Origin: Clostridiales bacterium
Lineage (GTDB): Bacteria; Bacillota; Clostridia; Oscillospirales; Oscillospiraceae
Assembly: GCA_012516225.1 (NCBI GenBank)
Contig: JAAYWX010000486.1
Location: 1 to 5,961, forward strand
DNA length: 5,961 bases
Direction of reading: 5' to 3'
Each line of letters opens with the position of its first letter. Position 1 is the first letter of the stretch. Shown in pieces: positions 1 to 5,922 of this stretch. The translations under genes were made by a program, and so were the position numbers. The notes below the pieces were generated by a model, which worked only from the letters and a program-made list of their open reading frames with translations, was not told where the DNA came from and ran no database searches.

Positions 1-2
1 AT

Positions 3-50
3 TCAACAAAAGTCTATGTGGCAAGTATAATCGATTACCTAAATCAATAA
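3..50 (+). CDS. 3' end of an upstream gene (partial, unidentified)
   Basis: Reading from base 3 gives STKVYVASIIDYLNQ followed by a TAA stop at 48-50, and the gene runs off the left edge. I prefer this frame because the residues look like a normal protein C-terminus and because the stop lies only 9 bases before a strong terminator stem. The other two frames are also open at the edge: frame 1 stops at 28-30, and frame 2 runs to 271 through the terminator. The last six codons (IDYLNQ) fall inside the direct repeat, so they recur without the rest of the gene near 5700-5720. The tail is too short for any functional call. Confidence 0.4.
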   Translation, partial: STKVYVASIIDYLNQ

Positions 51-141
51 AACAAAACCGGCTCTTAGCTCTTGGCTACATATATCAGCCAAGGCCTAAG
101 GGCCTTTTTAAATTCTCTTTATACATGGAAATCATTAAAAA
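30..141 (+). repeat. 112-bp perfect direct repeat, left copy
   Basis: Bases 30-141 are identical to 5700-5811, at an offset of 5,670 bp. Identity breaks at both ends (29 a versus 5699 g; 142 a versus 5812 g). The repeat holds the last six codons of the upstream gene, its stop, an intrinsic terminator and about 30 bases of AT-rich spacer. I see no convincing terminal inverted repeats or transposon ends. Perfect identity in non-coding DNA argues for a recent duplication or insertion, or for continuing homogenisation by recombination. Confidence 0.95.
60..109 (+). terminator. Strong intrinsic terminator (left repeat copy)
   Basis: A long hairpin spans 60-104. The outer stem pairs 60-68 with 96-104 (9 bp, one G-U). 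After a C-C mismatch, the inner stem pairs 70-77 with 87-94 (8 bp, one G-U) around the 9-base loop 78-86. Five T residues follow at 105-109. On the opposite strand the stem is followed by a T-rich stretch (complement of 51-57), so it may also stop transcription coming from the right. A shorter competing hairpin pairs 91-96 with 101-106. It most likely ends the upstream gene that stops at 50. Confidence 0.85.
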
Positions 142-306
142 AATTTTTATTTTAAGCAGGAATTTTGAAGTTTATGTAGAAATATATAAATATTCAATAA
201 TGTATCCCGGATGCCAAAAGGCAAAACTGTATAAAGCATACATGATTGCTTTTACAATTTTTAAAAACTAAAGTCCTGTTTATAAATAAAAATTTGAGGT
301 GGTAAC
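142..306 (+). promoter_or_regulatory. Leader of the regulator gene with candidate operators
   Basis: This is AT-rich non-coding DNA between the left repeat and the regulator gene. It contains a perfect inverted repeat, TGTAT-N5-ATACA, at 228-242. It also contains a half-matching element TGTAT-N5-ATGCC at 201-215, whose GTATCCCG core recurs at 1088-1095 before the operon. Such short palindromes fit FCD-type GntR regulators, which bind as dimers and often control themselves. I could not find a -35/-10 pair with good consensus and spacing, so the promoter is not placed. The operators are inferred from pattern only. Confidence 0.3.
296..302 (+). promoter_or_regulatory. Ribosome binding site selecting the TTG start
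   Basis: GAGGTGG lies 4 bases before TTG at 307-309. It is the only strong Shine-Dalgarno in the region and no in-frame ATG is close by (the next is codon 47). The TTG start is therefore well supported. Confidence 0.8.
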
Positions 307-1017
307 TTGAAAAGTTTTTTAGACTTTAGTGTATCTAATATTAAACCCATAAGGGATTTAATATATGAATCTATTCGACAAGCCATATTTGACGGTGAAC
401 TAAAAGCTGGTGACCGATTAGTTGAAAAGGAACTAGCAGATAAAATGAATGTAAGCAGAACTCCGATAAGAGAAGCCTTAAGAAAGCTGGAAACTGAAGG
501 CTTAGTTAAGCATTTGCCCCGTAAGGGTGTAGTAGTAAAGGGTTTCAAACGTGATGATATTATTGAAATATATTCTATTCGGCAGGCTTTGGAAGCATTA
601 GCCATTACTTATACTATAGAAAATATTACTGAAGACGAAATAAATCAGCTTAAAGAAATAATTGAAATAATGGAGATTTTAACTTATAAGGAAGACACAG
701 CTAGCCTTTTTAATATTTCTCAGAAATTCAATGATATATTAATTAGATCTTGCAGAATGCCAAGGCTTATAAATTTAATTAATACTTATCAGGAATATCT
801 CGAACGATTTAGAATAGTAACCATGAAAAAGAAAGAAAGAAAGCTGCAGGCGTTAGAAGAACATAAACAAATTTTGCAGGCAGTTATTGATAAAGATGTA
901 AAAAAAGCGAAAGATTTGGTTGAAAAGCACCTTCAAGGAGCACTTGACGCATATCTTGAGACATTTGTTGATGATAAAGCAACGCTTGTTGAGGAGGAAG
1001 AAGAAAAAGAGGAATAA
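307..1017 (+). CDS. GntR family transcription regulator, FadR/FCD subfamily
   Basis: This is a 236-residue DNA-binding regulator of normal length for the family. Residues about 12-78 form the GntR winged helix-turn-helix, seen in GDRLVEKELADKMNVSRTPI (36-54) followed by REALRKLETEGLV and a PRKG wing. Residues about 85-215 are the all-helical FCD ligand domain. FCD domains normally bind a metal through Asp-x3-His plus two later His. Here the later His are present (H186 in EEHKQIL, H208 in KHL), but the first pair reads S138-x3-N142, so two ligand positions are changed. The C-terminus is a short acidic tail (229-236). It lies immediately upstream of the four catabolic genes on the same strand, so it is probably their local regulator. 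Members usually respond to organic acids; the effector here is unknown. Confidence 0.93.
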   Translation: MKSFLDFSVSNIKPIRDLIYESIRQAIFDGELKAGDRLVEKELADKMNVSRTPIREALRKLETEGLVKHLPRKGVVVKGFKRDDIIEIYSIRQALEALAITYTIENITEDEINQLKEIIEIMEILTYKEDTASLFNISQKFNDILIRSCRMPRLINLINTYQEYLERFRIVTMKKKERKLQALEEHKQILQAVIDKDVKKAKDLVEKHLQGALDAYLETFVDDKATLVEEEEEKEE

Positions 1018-1210
1018 AGAGTTTGACATTTTGAAGTTAGAAAGTTGCTTTTAAAAGTGTAATAAATATTTTTTTTAACCATTTTTGGTATCCCGTACAC
1101 AATACAGAAAATTTGTAAATATTACCATACTGTAATTGTAATTTATGAAAATCAGATTTCTAAAAAATGGATTATCAACAAAATGAAGCATATTTTAAGG
1201 AGATGGTGTT
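1018..1210 (+). promoter_or_regulatory. Control region of the catabolic operon
   Basis: This 193-bp gap separates the regulator from the catabolic genes and suggests that they have their own promoter. It starts with a weak AT-only fold and a T8 run at 1069-1076, which is not a convincing terminator. Candidate operator sequences are GGTAT-CCCGT-ACACA at 1087-1101, sharing the core GTATCCCG with 202-209, and a perfect inverted repeat ATTAC-N6-GTAAT at 1121-1136. A weak promoter candidate is TTGTAA (1136-1141), 17 bases, then TCTAAA (1159-1164), each 4/6 to consensus. AAGGAG at 1197-1202 is the ribosome binding site of the next gene. The operator and promoter calls are tentative. Confidence 0.35.
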
Positions 1211-2575
1211 ATGTCAAACGATGAAATAAAGATTTTAACGCCCACAGCCATGCTTGGCTACGGATTTCCATTGAAGTGGTTCAAAAAGGGGATAGACAGA
1301 AATCCGGACGTAATAGCAGTAGACTCCGGTTCGACGGATAGTGGCCCACATAAATTGGGTCTTGGAGTTATGACTTGCTCAAAGGAGGCTTACTACAAAG
1401 ACATTTCAAATATCCTAGAGGCAGCTCATGAGAAAAAAATACCTGTATTCATAAGTTCTGCTGGTGGAGACGGAACAAATGTACATGTGGATGAATTTAT
1501 AAACATTATTAAAGATATATCAAAAAACAAAGGCTATCATTTCAACATAGCAGCAATATACAGTGAAATGGAGAAGTCCTTTCTTATAGAAAAACTTAAG
1601 AAAAATAAAATTAAACCCTGCGGCCCGGTAGAACCTCTTCAAGAAGAAGAAATAAAGCTTGCCACATCCATAGTTGCACAAATGGGAGTAGAGCCATATT
1701 TAAAGATTTTAGAAGAAAGAGATGACATAGATATCATAATATCCGGCAGAACCTATGACCCTGTGCCCATTGCTGTTCTGGGAATAAAAAAGGGATTCAA
1801 TCCTGGACTTTGTTGGCACTTAGGCAAAATCATGGAATGTGGTGCTTTGTGTGCAGAGCCTGCAGGAAAAGCTATGTTTGGCATATTGAAAAATGATTAT
1901 TTTATTCTTGAGCCATTAAACCCATCAGAACGTTGTACAGTTGCATCAGTAGCAGCTCATACCCTATATGAAAAAACCCATCCTTATCTACTGCCTGGTC
2001 CCGGAGGGATAACAGATCTTTCGGAAACTGTATTTGAGCAATTAGATGATAGGAGGGTCAAGGTATCAGGAAGCAAATTCATACCATCCGATGTATATAC
2101 GGTTAAGTTGGAAGGTGCCAAAAAGGTTGGCTATAGGTCTATTTTTATAGCTGGAGTAAGGGACCCTATAGCTATAGAACATATAGATGAAATTATATCC
2201 AGAGTTGAAAATGAAGTCAAGGAATACTTCAGCGAGATACCTAAAGAAAGTTATCAAATGGTTTTTCACGTTTATGGCAAAAACGGTGTTATGGGTGAAT
2301 ACGAAATAGAGAAAAACGTTACACCATTAGAACTATGTATAATACTTGAAGTTGCTGCACCTACTCAAGATATTGCAACAGCTATATGTTCAAGAGCACG
2401 TACGGAAATGTTACACAGTCCCTATGAAGGAAGGATAGCAACCGCTGGGAACATAGCTCTACCCTTTACACCACTAGAAATACCTCTTGGTGGTGTATGC
2501 AAATTTAATGTGTACCACCTTTTGGAATTAGAAGATCCAGTAGAGCCTTTTTCTATAAAATATTTGGAGGTGTAA
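1211..2575 (+). CDS. AtuA family protein (DUF1446, acyclic terpene utilisation type), large subunit
   Basis: This 454-residue soluble protein has no signal peptide or membrane segment. It matches the AtuA/DUF1446 family by the N-terminal block VDSGSTDSGPHKLGLG (37-52), the glycine-rich SSAGGDGTN (82-90), SGRTYDPVP (178-186), the Cys/His-rich CWHLGKIMECGALCAEP (201-217) and the C-terminal segment LHSPYEGRIATAGNIALPF (401-419). AtuA was named for a Pseudomonas protein needed for growth on acyclic terpenes such as citronellol; its reaction is not settled to my knowledge. Such proteins occur in many catabolic clusters with no link to terpenes, so terpene use should not be read from the name. The ATG is set by AAGGAG 8 bases upstream. 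The stop lies 2 bases before the next start, so the two proteins are surely co-translated and probably form a complex. The family call is firm; the activity and substrate are unknown. Confidence 0.9.
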   Translation: MSNDEIKILTPTAMLGYGFPLKWFKKGIDRNPDVIAVDSGSTDSGPHKLGLGVMTCSKEAYYKDISNILEAAHEKKIPVFISSAGGDGTNVHVDEFINIIKDISKNKGYHFNIAAIYSEMEKSFLIEKLKKNKIKPCGPVEPLQEEEIKLATSIVAQMGVEPYLKILEERDDIDIIISGRTYDPVPIAVLGIKKGFNPGLCWHLGKIMECGALCAEPAGKAMFGILKNDYFILEPLNPSERCTVASVAAHTLYEKTHPYLLPGPGGITDLSETVFEQLDDRRVKVSGSKFIPSDVYTVKLEGAKKVGYRSIFIAGVRDPIAIEHIDEIISRVENEVKEYFSEIPKESYQMVFHVYGKNGVMGEYEIEKNVTPLELCIILEVAAPTQDIATAICSRARTEMLHSPYEGRIATAGNIALPFTPLEIPLGGVCKFNVYHLLELEDPVEPFSIKYLEV

Positions 2576-2577
2576 AT

Positions 2578-2892
2578 ATGGCAAACAAAACTTTGAAAGA
2601 TATAGCAAAAGTTATACGCAGTAAAAACGCAGGCCCGTTTGAAGTAACCATGGATATTATTTTTAAGACCAAAGAAGATTACGAAGAAATAAAAAATCGA
2701 GGGATTATAACGAAAGAATTAATTTCTAAACTATATAATATTCCGATAGAGAAAATAATAACTTTTGCTTATTTTGATGCAGCAAATGCTATTAAAATAA
2801 CTTTACCGAGACCTAGGCCGCAAGGAAGCATTGGTGAAACCGATATGCACGCTGCACAGCAGCATGTGCCGCTAATGAAGATACCTGTTTGA
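2578..2892 (+). CDS. DUF4387 protein, small partner of the AtuA-like subunit
   Basis: This 104-residue protein is of full family length. Its hallmarks are AKVIRSKNAGPFEVTMDIIF (10-29), a central helical stretch, FAYFDAANAIKITLPRPRP (63-81), GSIGETDM (83-90) and AAQQHVPLM (92-100). DUF4387 proteins typically sit next to, or fused with, DUF1446/AtuA proteins, as seen here. The ribosome binding site GGAGGTG (2566-2572) is inside the end of the preceding gene, giving tight coupling and suggesting a fixed subunit ratio. The invariant-looking RSKNAGP and PRPRPQGSIGETD segments are good candidates for the subunit interface or active site. The RSKNAGP block resembles the RSGDKGN start of the small ferredoxin-like domain of other AtuA proteins, which hints at an analogous role; this comparison is from memory. 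No enzymatic function can be assigned. Confidence 0.88.
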   Translation: MANKTLKDIAKVIRSKNAGPFEVTMDIIFKTKEDYEEIKNRGIITKELISKLYNIPIEKIITFAYFDAANAIKITLPRPRPQGSIGETDMHAAQQHVPLMKIPV

Positions 2893-2909
2893 TAAAATCA
2901 TAACGAATT

Positions 2910-3011
2910 ATGAAGAAATTATTAAAAAGAAAGGTGGTGATTGACAAGAAGCAGCTTGATAAGAGAAGTATATTAGAGCAAAAGTGTATGTTGTTTAAAT
3001 CAGAAAATTAA
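2910..3011 (+). CDS. Possible 33-residue small ORF between the DUF4387 and carrier genes (doubtful)
   Basis: An ATG at 2910 opens a 33-codon frame (MKKLLKRKVVIDKK... ending KSEN) that is very lysine-rich and stops at 3009-3011. There is no Shine-Dalgarno before the ATG. However, a near-ideal one, AAGGTGGTGA (2931-2940), lies inside the frame and directly abuts a TTG at 2941 that opens an alternative 11-codon frame ending at 2974-2976. No family is recognised. It could be a leader peptide coupling translation to the carrier gene, a relic of a lost gene, or chance. The 140-bp gap holds no other gene. Confidence 0.15.
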   Translation: MKKLLKRKVVIDKKQLDKRSILEQKCMLFKSEN

Positions 3012-3030
3012 AAGGGAGGTTTTTAAACGA
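2991..3030 (+). promoter_or_regulatory. Inverted repeat bracketing the carrier's ribosome binding site
   Basis: TTGTTTAAA (2991-2999) can pair with TTTAAACGA (3022-3030), 9 bp with one G-U. This would place the ribosome binding site GGGAGGT (3014-3020) in a 22-base loop just before the ATG at 3033. The gap from the binding site to the start is about 12 bases, longer than for the other genes here, and the fold could shorten it. The arms are mostly A-T, so the structure may be chance. Confidence 0.2.
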
Positions 3031-3032
3031 AA

Positions 3033-4445
3033 ATGAGTAAGGCTGAAATAAACACAAAAAAGAGTTTCAAGTTCCCTCATGCCTATGTAATAATAATGAT
3101 ATTAATCATATTTGCAGTGGCACTAACATGGCTTATACCTGCCGGAGAATTTGAAAGAATTAAGGATGAAGCTACTGGGAAAACGATAGTAGTTGCAGAT
3201 AAGTTTTCAAGAATAGAAAATACGCCTGTTAGTTTTTTAGATATACCTAAAAAAATTGTAGAATCTTTTAATAACTCAAGTGATATTATGTTTTTAGTAC
3301 TAATAGTAGGGGGAGCATTTCAGGTTATAATTGCAACAGGCATGTTTCAGGCAATGACGGGTAGAATTGCACAAATATTAGCGGGAAAGGAAAACATTTT
3401 TATACCTGCTATTATGAGCATATTTGCTTTTACATGTATGACCCAAGGTGTTAACACTTTCATAGGATTTGCTCCTATTGGTGTCATGATAGCACGCTCT
3501 ATGGGATATGATGCAATCGTTGGTGTTGGAATGATTATGCTAGGTGGTGCTATCGGATTTAGCACAGGTACATTTAATCCTTATACAACTGGTATTGCAC
3601 AAGCTATAGCAGAATTGCCAATGTTTTCCGGATTAGGTTTAAGAGTGGTGTCTTTAATTGTATTCTTGATAATTACCAATATTTACTTGATAAAGTATGC
3701 CAAAAAAGTTAAAGCTAATCCCGAATTGAGTGTTGTTTATGAATTAGAACAGGAAGAAAAAAATATGGTAAGTAGCACTGGTAGTGTAGCTAAAATTGAA
3801 CCAAGGCACTATGCTGTTCTGATTGTGGTGTTTGCCTGTTTTGCATTATTGGTATACGGTGGTGCAAGATGGGAATGGGATCTTAATGATAATGCAGCTT
3901 TATTTATTTGGATGGCTATTTTAGGAGGTCTAGCATATGGATTTTCTCCTAGCAGAATATCCAAAGAATTTGTAAAAGGTGCTCAAAAGTTAGTATTCGG
4001 TGCAATAATTGTTGGTATGGCAAGGACAATTTCAATTGTTTTAAGCGATGGCAAGATACTGGATACAGTGGTTTTCTATATGGCAAAAGCATTAGGAATG
4101 GTACCGGTAGCTCTTCAAGGCCCAGCAATGTTTTTGATGCATATTATTATAAATTGCTTTATAGTGTCTGGCAGTGGTCAAGCTACCGTAACAATGCCTA
4201 TCATGATTCCTGTTGCAGATATTATTGGAATGTCTAGACAGACAGCCGTATTAGCATTTAATTTTGGAGATGGTTTATGTAACTATATTTTACCTCATTC
4301 ATCAGCACTGATGGGATTTTTAGCTGCAGCAAATATTCCTTATGATAAATGGATGAGATTCATGGGCAAGCTATTTGTAATATGGTTCTTTACTGGTTCC
4401 GCGATACTTCTTTTGGCGCACATGATAGGCTATGGTCCATTCTAG
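3033..4445 (+). CDS. YfcC family carrier (DcuC / C4-dicarboxylate anaerobic carrier-like)
   Basis: This 470-residue integral membrane protein is of standard family length. The N-terminus FKFPHAYVIIMILIIFAVAL (13-32) followed by TWLIPAGEFERI, the segment GFSTGTFNPYTTGIAQAIAE (175-194) and the C-terminal blocks NCFIVSGSGQATVTMPIMIP (374-393) and FNFGDGLCNYILPHSSALMG (409-428) are typical of YfcC. Hydrophobic segments lie near 16-36, 85-105, 121-155, 159-178, 203-222, 258-277, 287-303, 318-336, 365-395, 420-434 and 446-467, with a polar cytoplasmic-looking loop at 222-257. The family belongs to the ion transporter superfamily of secondary carriers; substrates of most members are unproven, with dicarboxylates, amino acids and peptides suggested. 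Its place before an M20 hydrolase recalls the AbgT-AbgB pairing of E. coli, in which a different carrier family imports the amide substrate. Import of the pathway substrate is the likely role. Confidence 0.9.
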   Translation: MSKAEINTKKSFKFPHAYVIIMILIIFAVALTWLIPAGEFERIKDEATGKTIVVADKFSRIENTPVSFLDIPKKIVESFNNSSDIMFLVLIVGGAFQVIIATGMFQAMTGRIAQILAGKENIFIPAIMSIFAFTCMTQGVNTFIGFAPIGVMIARSMGYDAIVGVGMIMLGGAIGFSTGTFNPYTTGIAQAIAELPMFSGLGLRVVSLIVFLIITNIYLIKYAKKVKANPELSVVYELEQEEKNMVSSTGSVAKIEPRHYAVLIVVFACFALLVYGGARWEWDLNDNAALFIWMAILGGLAYGFSPSRISKEFVKGAQKLVFGAIIVGMARTISIVLSDGKILDTVVFYMAKALGMVPVALQGPAMFLMHIIINCFIVSGSGQATVTMPIMIPVADIIGMSRQTAVLAFNFGDGLCNYILPHSSALMGFLAAANIPYDKWMRFMGKLFVIWFFTGSAILLLAHMIGYGPF

Positions 4446-4477
4446 AATGAGTTTTCATTACAAAGGAGATTTGTAAA

Positions 4478-5653
4478 ATGAAACAGCAATTGAATAAATT
4501 CATCGATTCAATTAGTGAAGAAATCATCAAGATGGCAGATTATATTTTTGACAATCCGGAGATTGGTCTGCAAGAATATAAAGCAAGCAAATTACTATTG
4601 GATTATTTAACTAAGAATGGGTTTACTGTGGAAAAAGGAATAGCTGAAATGGATACGGCTTTTAGAGCTGTATACGAAAATGGTCATGGTGGACCATCTA
4701 TTGGTTTGCTTTGCGAATATGATGCATTAGAAGGATTAGGCCATGCTTGTGCACACCACATGCAAGGGCCTGCAATTGTGGGAACTGCAGTGGCTTTGAA
4801 GGAAGTAATAAAAGACATGCCATATAAAATAGTTGTTTACGGAACTCCCGCTGAAGAAACTATTGGCGGTAAAATAAAAATGTTAGAACATGGCTACTTC
4901 CGAGACATTGATATAGCACTGATGATGCATGGTTCACCAACTACTACTACAGATATTAAATCCCTTGCCATGTCAAATTTCAGGGTTGCTTTTAAAGGCA
5001 AGAGTGCACACGCAGCAGTTAAACCTGAGGATGGCAGGAGTGCACTAGATGCATTAATTCTTTTGTTTCAGGGTATAGAGTTTTTAAGAGAACATGTAAA
5101 AGATGATGTGAGAATTCATTATGTGGTTACTAATGGTGGTGGAGCTGTTAACATTGTACCAAGTTTAGCAGAAGGAAAATTTAGTTTACGGTCATACAAT
5201 AGACTGTATTTAGATGAAGTTATTGAGAGATTCAAAAAAGTGGTTCAAGGTGCAGCTTTGATGACAGAAACAGATTTTCAAATACTAGAGGAAAAATCAT
5301 TAGACAATAAAATTCCCGTAATTAAATTAAATGATATATTAATGGAAAATGCTAAAAATCTAAATGCACCTAACATCCGTCCACCAAGAGAAAAGACTGG
5401 GTCATCGGATTTTGGCAATGTTATGTACAATGTTCCTGGTTCTTGTATCAGGATTGCATTTGTTCCTGAAGGTACCTCGTCTCATTCAGAACAGTACATT
5501 CAAGCGGGAAAAACGAAAGCAGCACATGACGCCATTATACTGGCAGCTAAAATTCTTTCCGCAACTTGCTATGATATTATTTCAAATAAAACGTTATTAA
5601 CACAAATAAAAGAAGAATTTGAGATGAACAAAAGACGAGCTGAAAATGCCTAA
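4478..5653 (+). CDS. M20 family metallo-amidohydrolase (AbgB / ACY1L2-like)
   Basis: This 391-residue cytoplasmic di-metal hydrolase lacks a signal peptide and has near-normal length. The metal site is read as C91 and H93 (in GLGHACAHHMQG, 86-97), E126-E127 (GTPAEET, 122-128; E126 the likely general base), H151 (MMHGSP) and H336 (SSHSEQY). The dimerisation domain runs from about 165 to 280, with FKGKSAHAA (172-180) supplying the lid His, H178. The usual family signature is HACGHN; here it is HACAHH, with Gly92 changed to Ala and Asn94 to His. Relatives cleave p-aminobenzoyl-glutamate, N-acyl amino acids or dipeptides such as beta-alanyl-lysine, so amide-bond hydrolysis is a safe general call but the substrate is not. 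The start is set by AAAGGAGA at 4462-4469, 8 bases upstream. The gene follows the carrier after 32 bases and is the last of the operon, with a terminator 76 bases beyond its stop. Confidence 0.92.
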   Translation: MKQQLNKFIDSISEEIIKMADYIFDNPEIGLQEYKASKLLLDYLTKNGFTVEKGIAEMDTAFRAVYENGHGGPSIGLLCEYDALEGLGHACAHHMQGPAIVGTAVALKEVIKDMPYKIVVYGTPAEETIGGKIKMLEHGYFRDIDIALMMHGSPTTTTDIKSLAMSNFRVAFKGKSAHAAVKPEDGRSALDALILLFQGIEFLREHVKDDVRIHYVVTNGGGAVNIVPSLAEGKFSLRSYNRLYLDEVIERFKKVVQGAALMTETDFQILEEKSLDNKIPVIKLNDILMENAKNLNAPNIRPPREKTGSSDFGNVMYNVPGSCIRIAFVPEGTSSHSEQYIQAGKTKAAHDAIILAAKILSATCYDIISNKTLLTQIKEEFEMNKRRAENA

Positions 5654-5699
5654 CTAATAAATTGTTCGAAAAAACTATAAAAATTTTTGTGTAAACTAG

Positions 5700-5811
5700 A
5701 TCGATTACCTAAATCAATAAAACAAAACCGGCTCTTAGCTCTTGGCTACATATATCAGCCAAGGCCTAAGGGCCTTTTTAAATTCTCTTTATACATGGAA
5801 ATCATTAAAAA
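5700..5811 (+). repeat. 112-bp perfect direct repeat, right copy
   Basis: This is identical to 30-141. In this copy the six codons IDYLNQ plus stop (5700-5720) are orphaned: the preceding in-frame triplet is TAG (5697-5699), so they are a relic of the gene whose complete 3' end lies at the left edge. Sequence to its right (promoter and new gene) differs wholly from what follows the left copy, so the repeats mark the edges of the five-gene block. Confidence 0.95.
5730..5779 (+). terminator. Intrinsic terminator of the catabolic operon (right repeat copy)
   Basis: This is the same long hairpin as at 60-104, here at 5730-5774, with the T-run at 5775-5779. It is the first good terminator after the M20 gene stop at 5653, so it should end the operon transcript, although it appears to have belonged originally to the gene at the left edge. 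It also separates the operon from the promoter at 5858-5886. Confidence 0.85.
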
Positions 5812-5857
5812 GGCATGTGTCTAAGCTTGTTACCCTTTTAGGATGCTGTCATTTGCT

Positions 5858-5886
5858 TTGCCCAAAAACTGGTTATCTGATATAAT
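5858..5886 (+). promoter_or_regulatory. Vegetative promoter with extended -10
   Basis: TTGCCC (5858-5863, 4/6 to consensus) is followed by a 17-base spacer and a perfect TATAAT (5881-5886) preceded by TGa, an extended -10. Transcription should start near 5893, about 30 bases before the next gene's ATG. It is the best promoter in the window. Confidence 0.75.
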
Positions 5887-5922
5887 GTAGGAAAGAATAT
5901 GCAAGAAAGGGGCTGTGTAAGA

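Noticed and set aside
30..141. The 112-bp repeat as an insertion sequence or MITE.
   Set aside because: Its ends show only about 7 of 10 matching inverted bases, there is no visible target duplication, and its content is explained as a gene end plus terminator.
2..271. A stop-free frame of about 89 codons entering from the left edge and running through the left repeat and terminator.
   Set aside because: It would translate straight through a strong terminator hairpin, its residue composition is not protein-like in the AT-rich part, and part of its openness is simply copied in the right repeat, where the frame soon ends. A frame ending at 50, just before the terminator, explains the edge better.
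261..605. A 114-codon open frame on the minus strand.
   Set aside because: It is antisense to the regulator gene, has no clear ribosome binding site and no recognisable family. It is a shadow of the real gene.
1023..1065. TTGACA at 1023-1028 as a -35 element for the operon.
   Set aside because: The only nearby -10-like sequence (TAATAA at 1060-1065) is 31 bases away, far from the required 16-18.
1048..1076. CTTTTAAAAG palindrome and T8 run as a terminator of the regulator gene.
   Set aside because: The stem is almost entirely A-T and is separated from the T-run by 11 bases, so it would be too weak to call.
1211..2892. The two adjacent frames as one gene broken by a frameshift.
   Set aside because: Both proteins are complete for their families (DUF1446 and DUF4387), each has its own strong ribosome binding site, and they commonly occur as separate adjacent genes.
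5364..5600. A 78-codon + strand frame inside the M20 gene.
   Set aside because: It lies wholly within the catalytic C-terminal domain coding sequence in another frame and has no family features.
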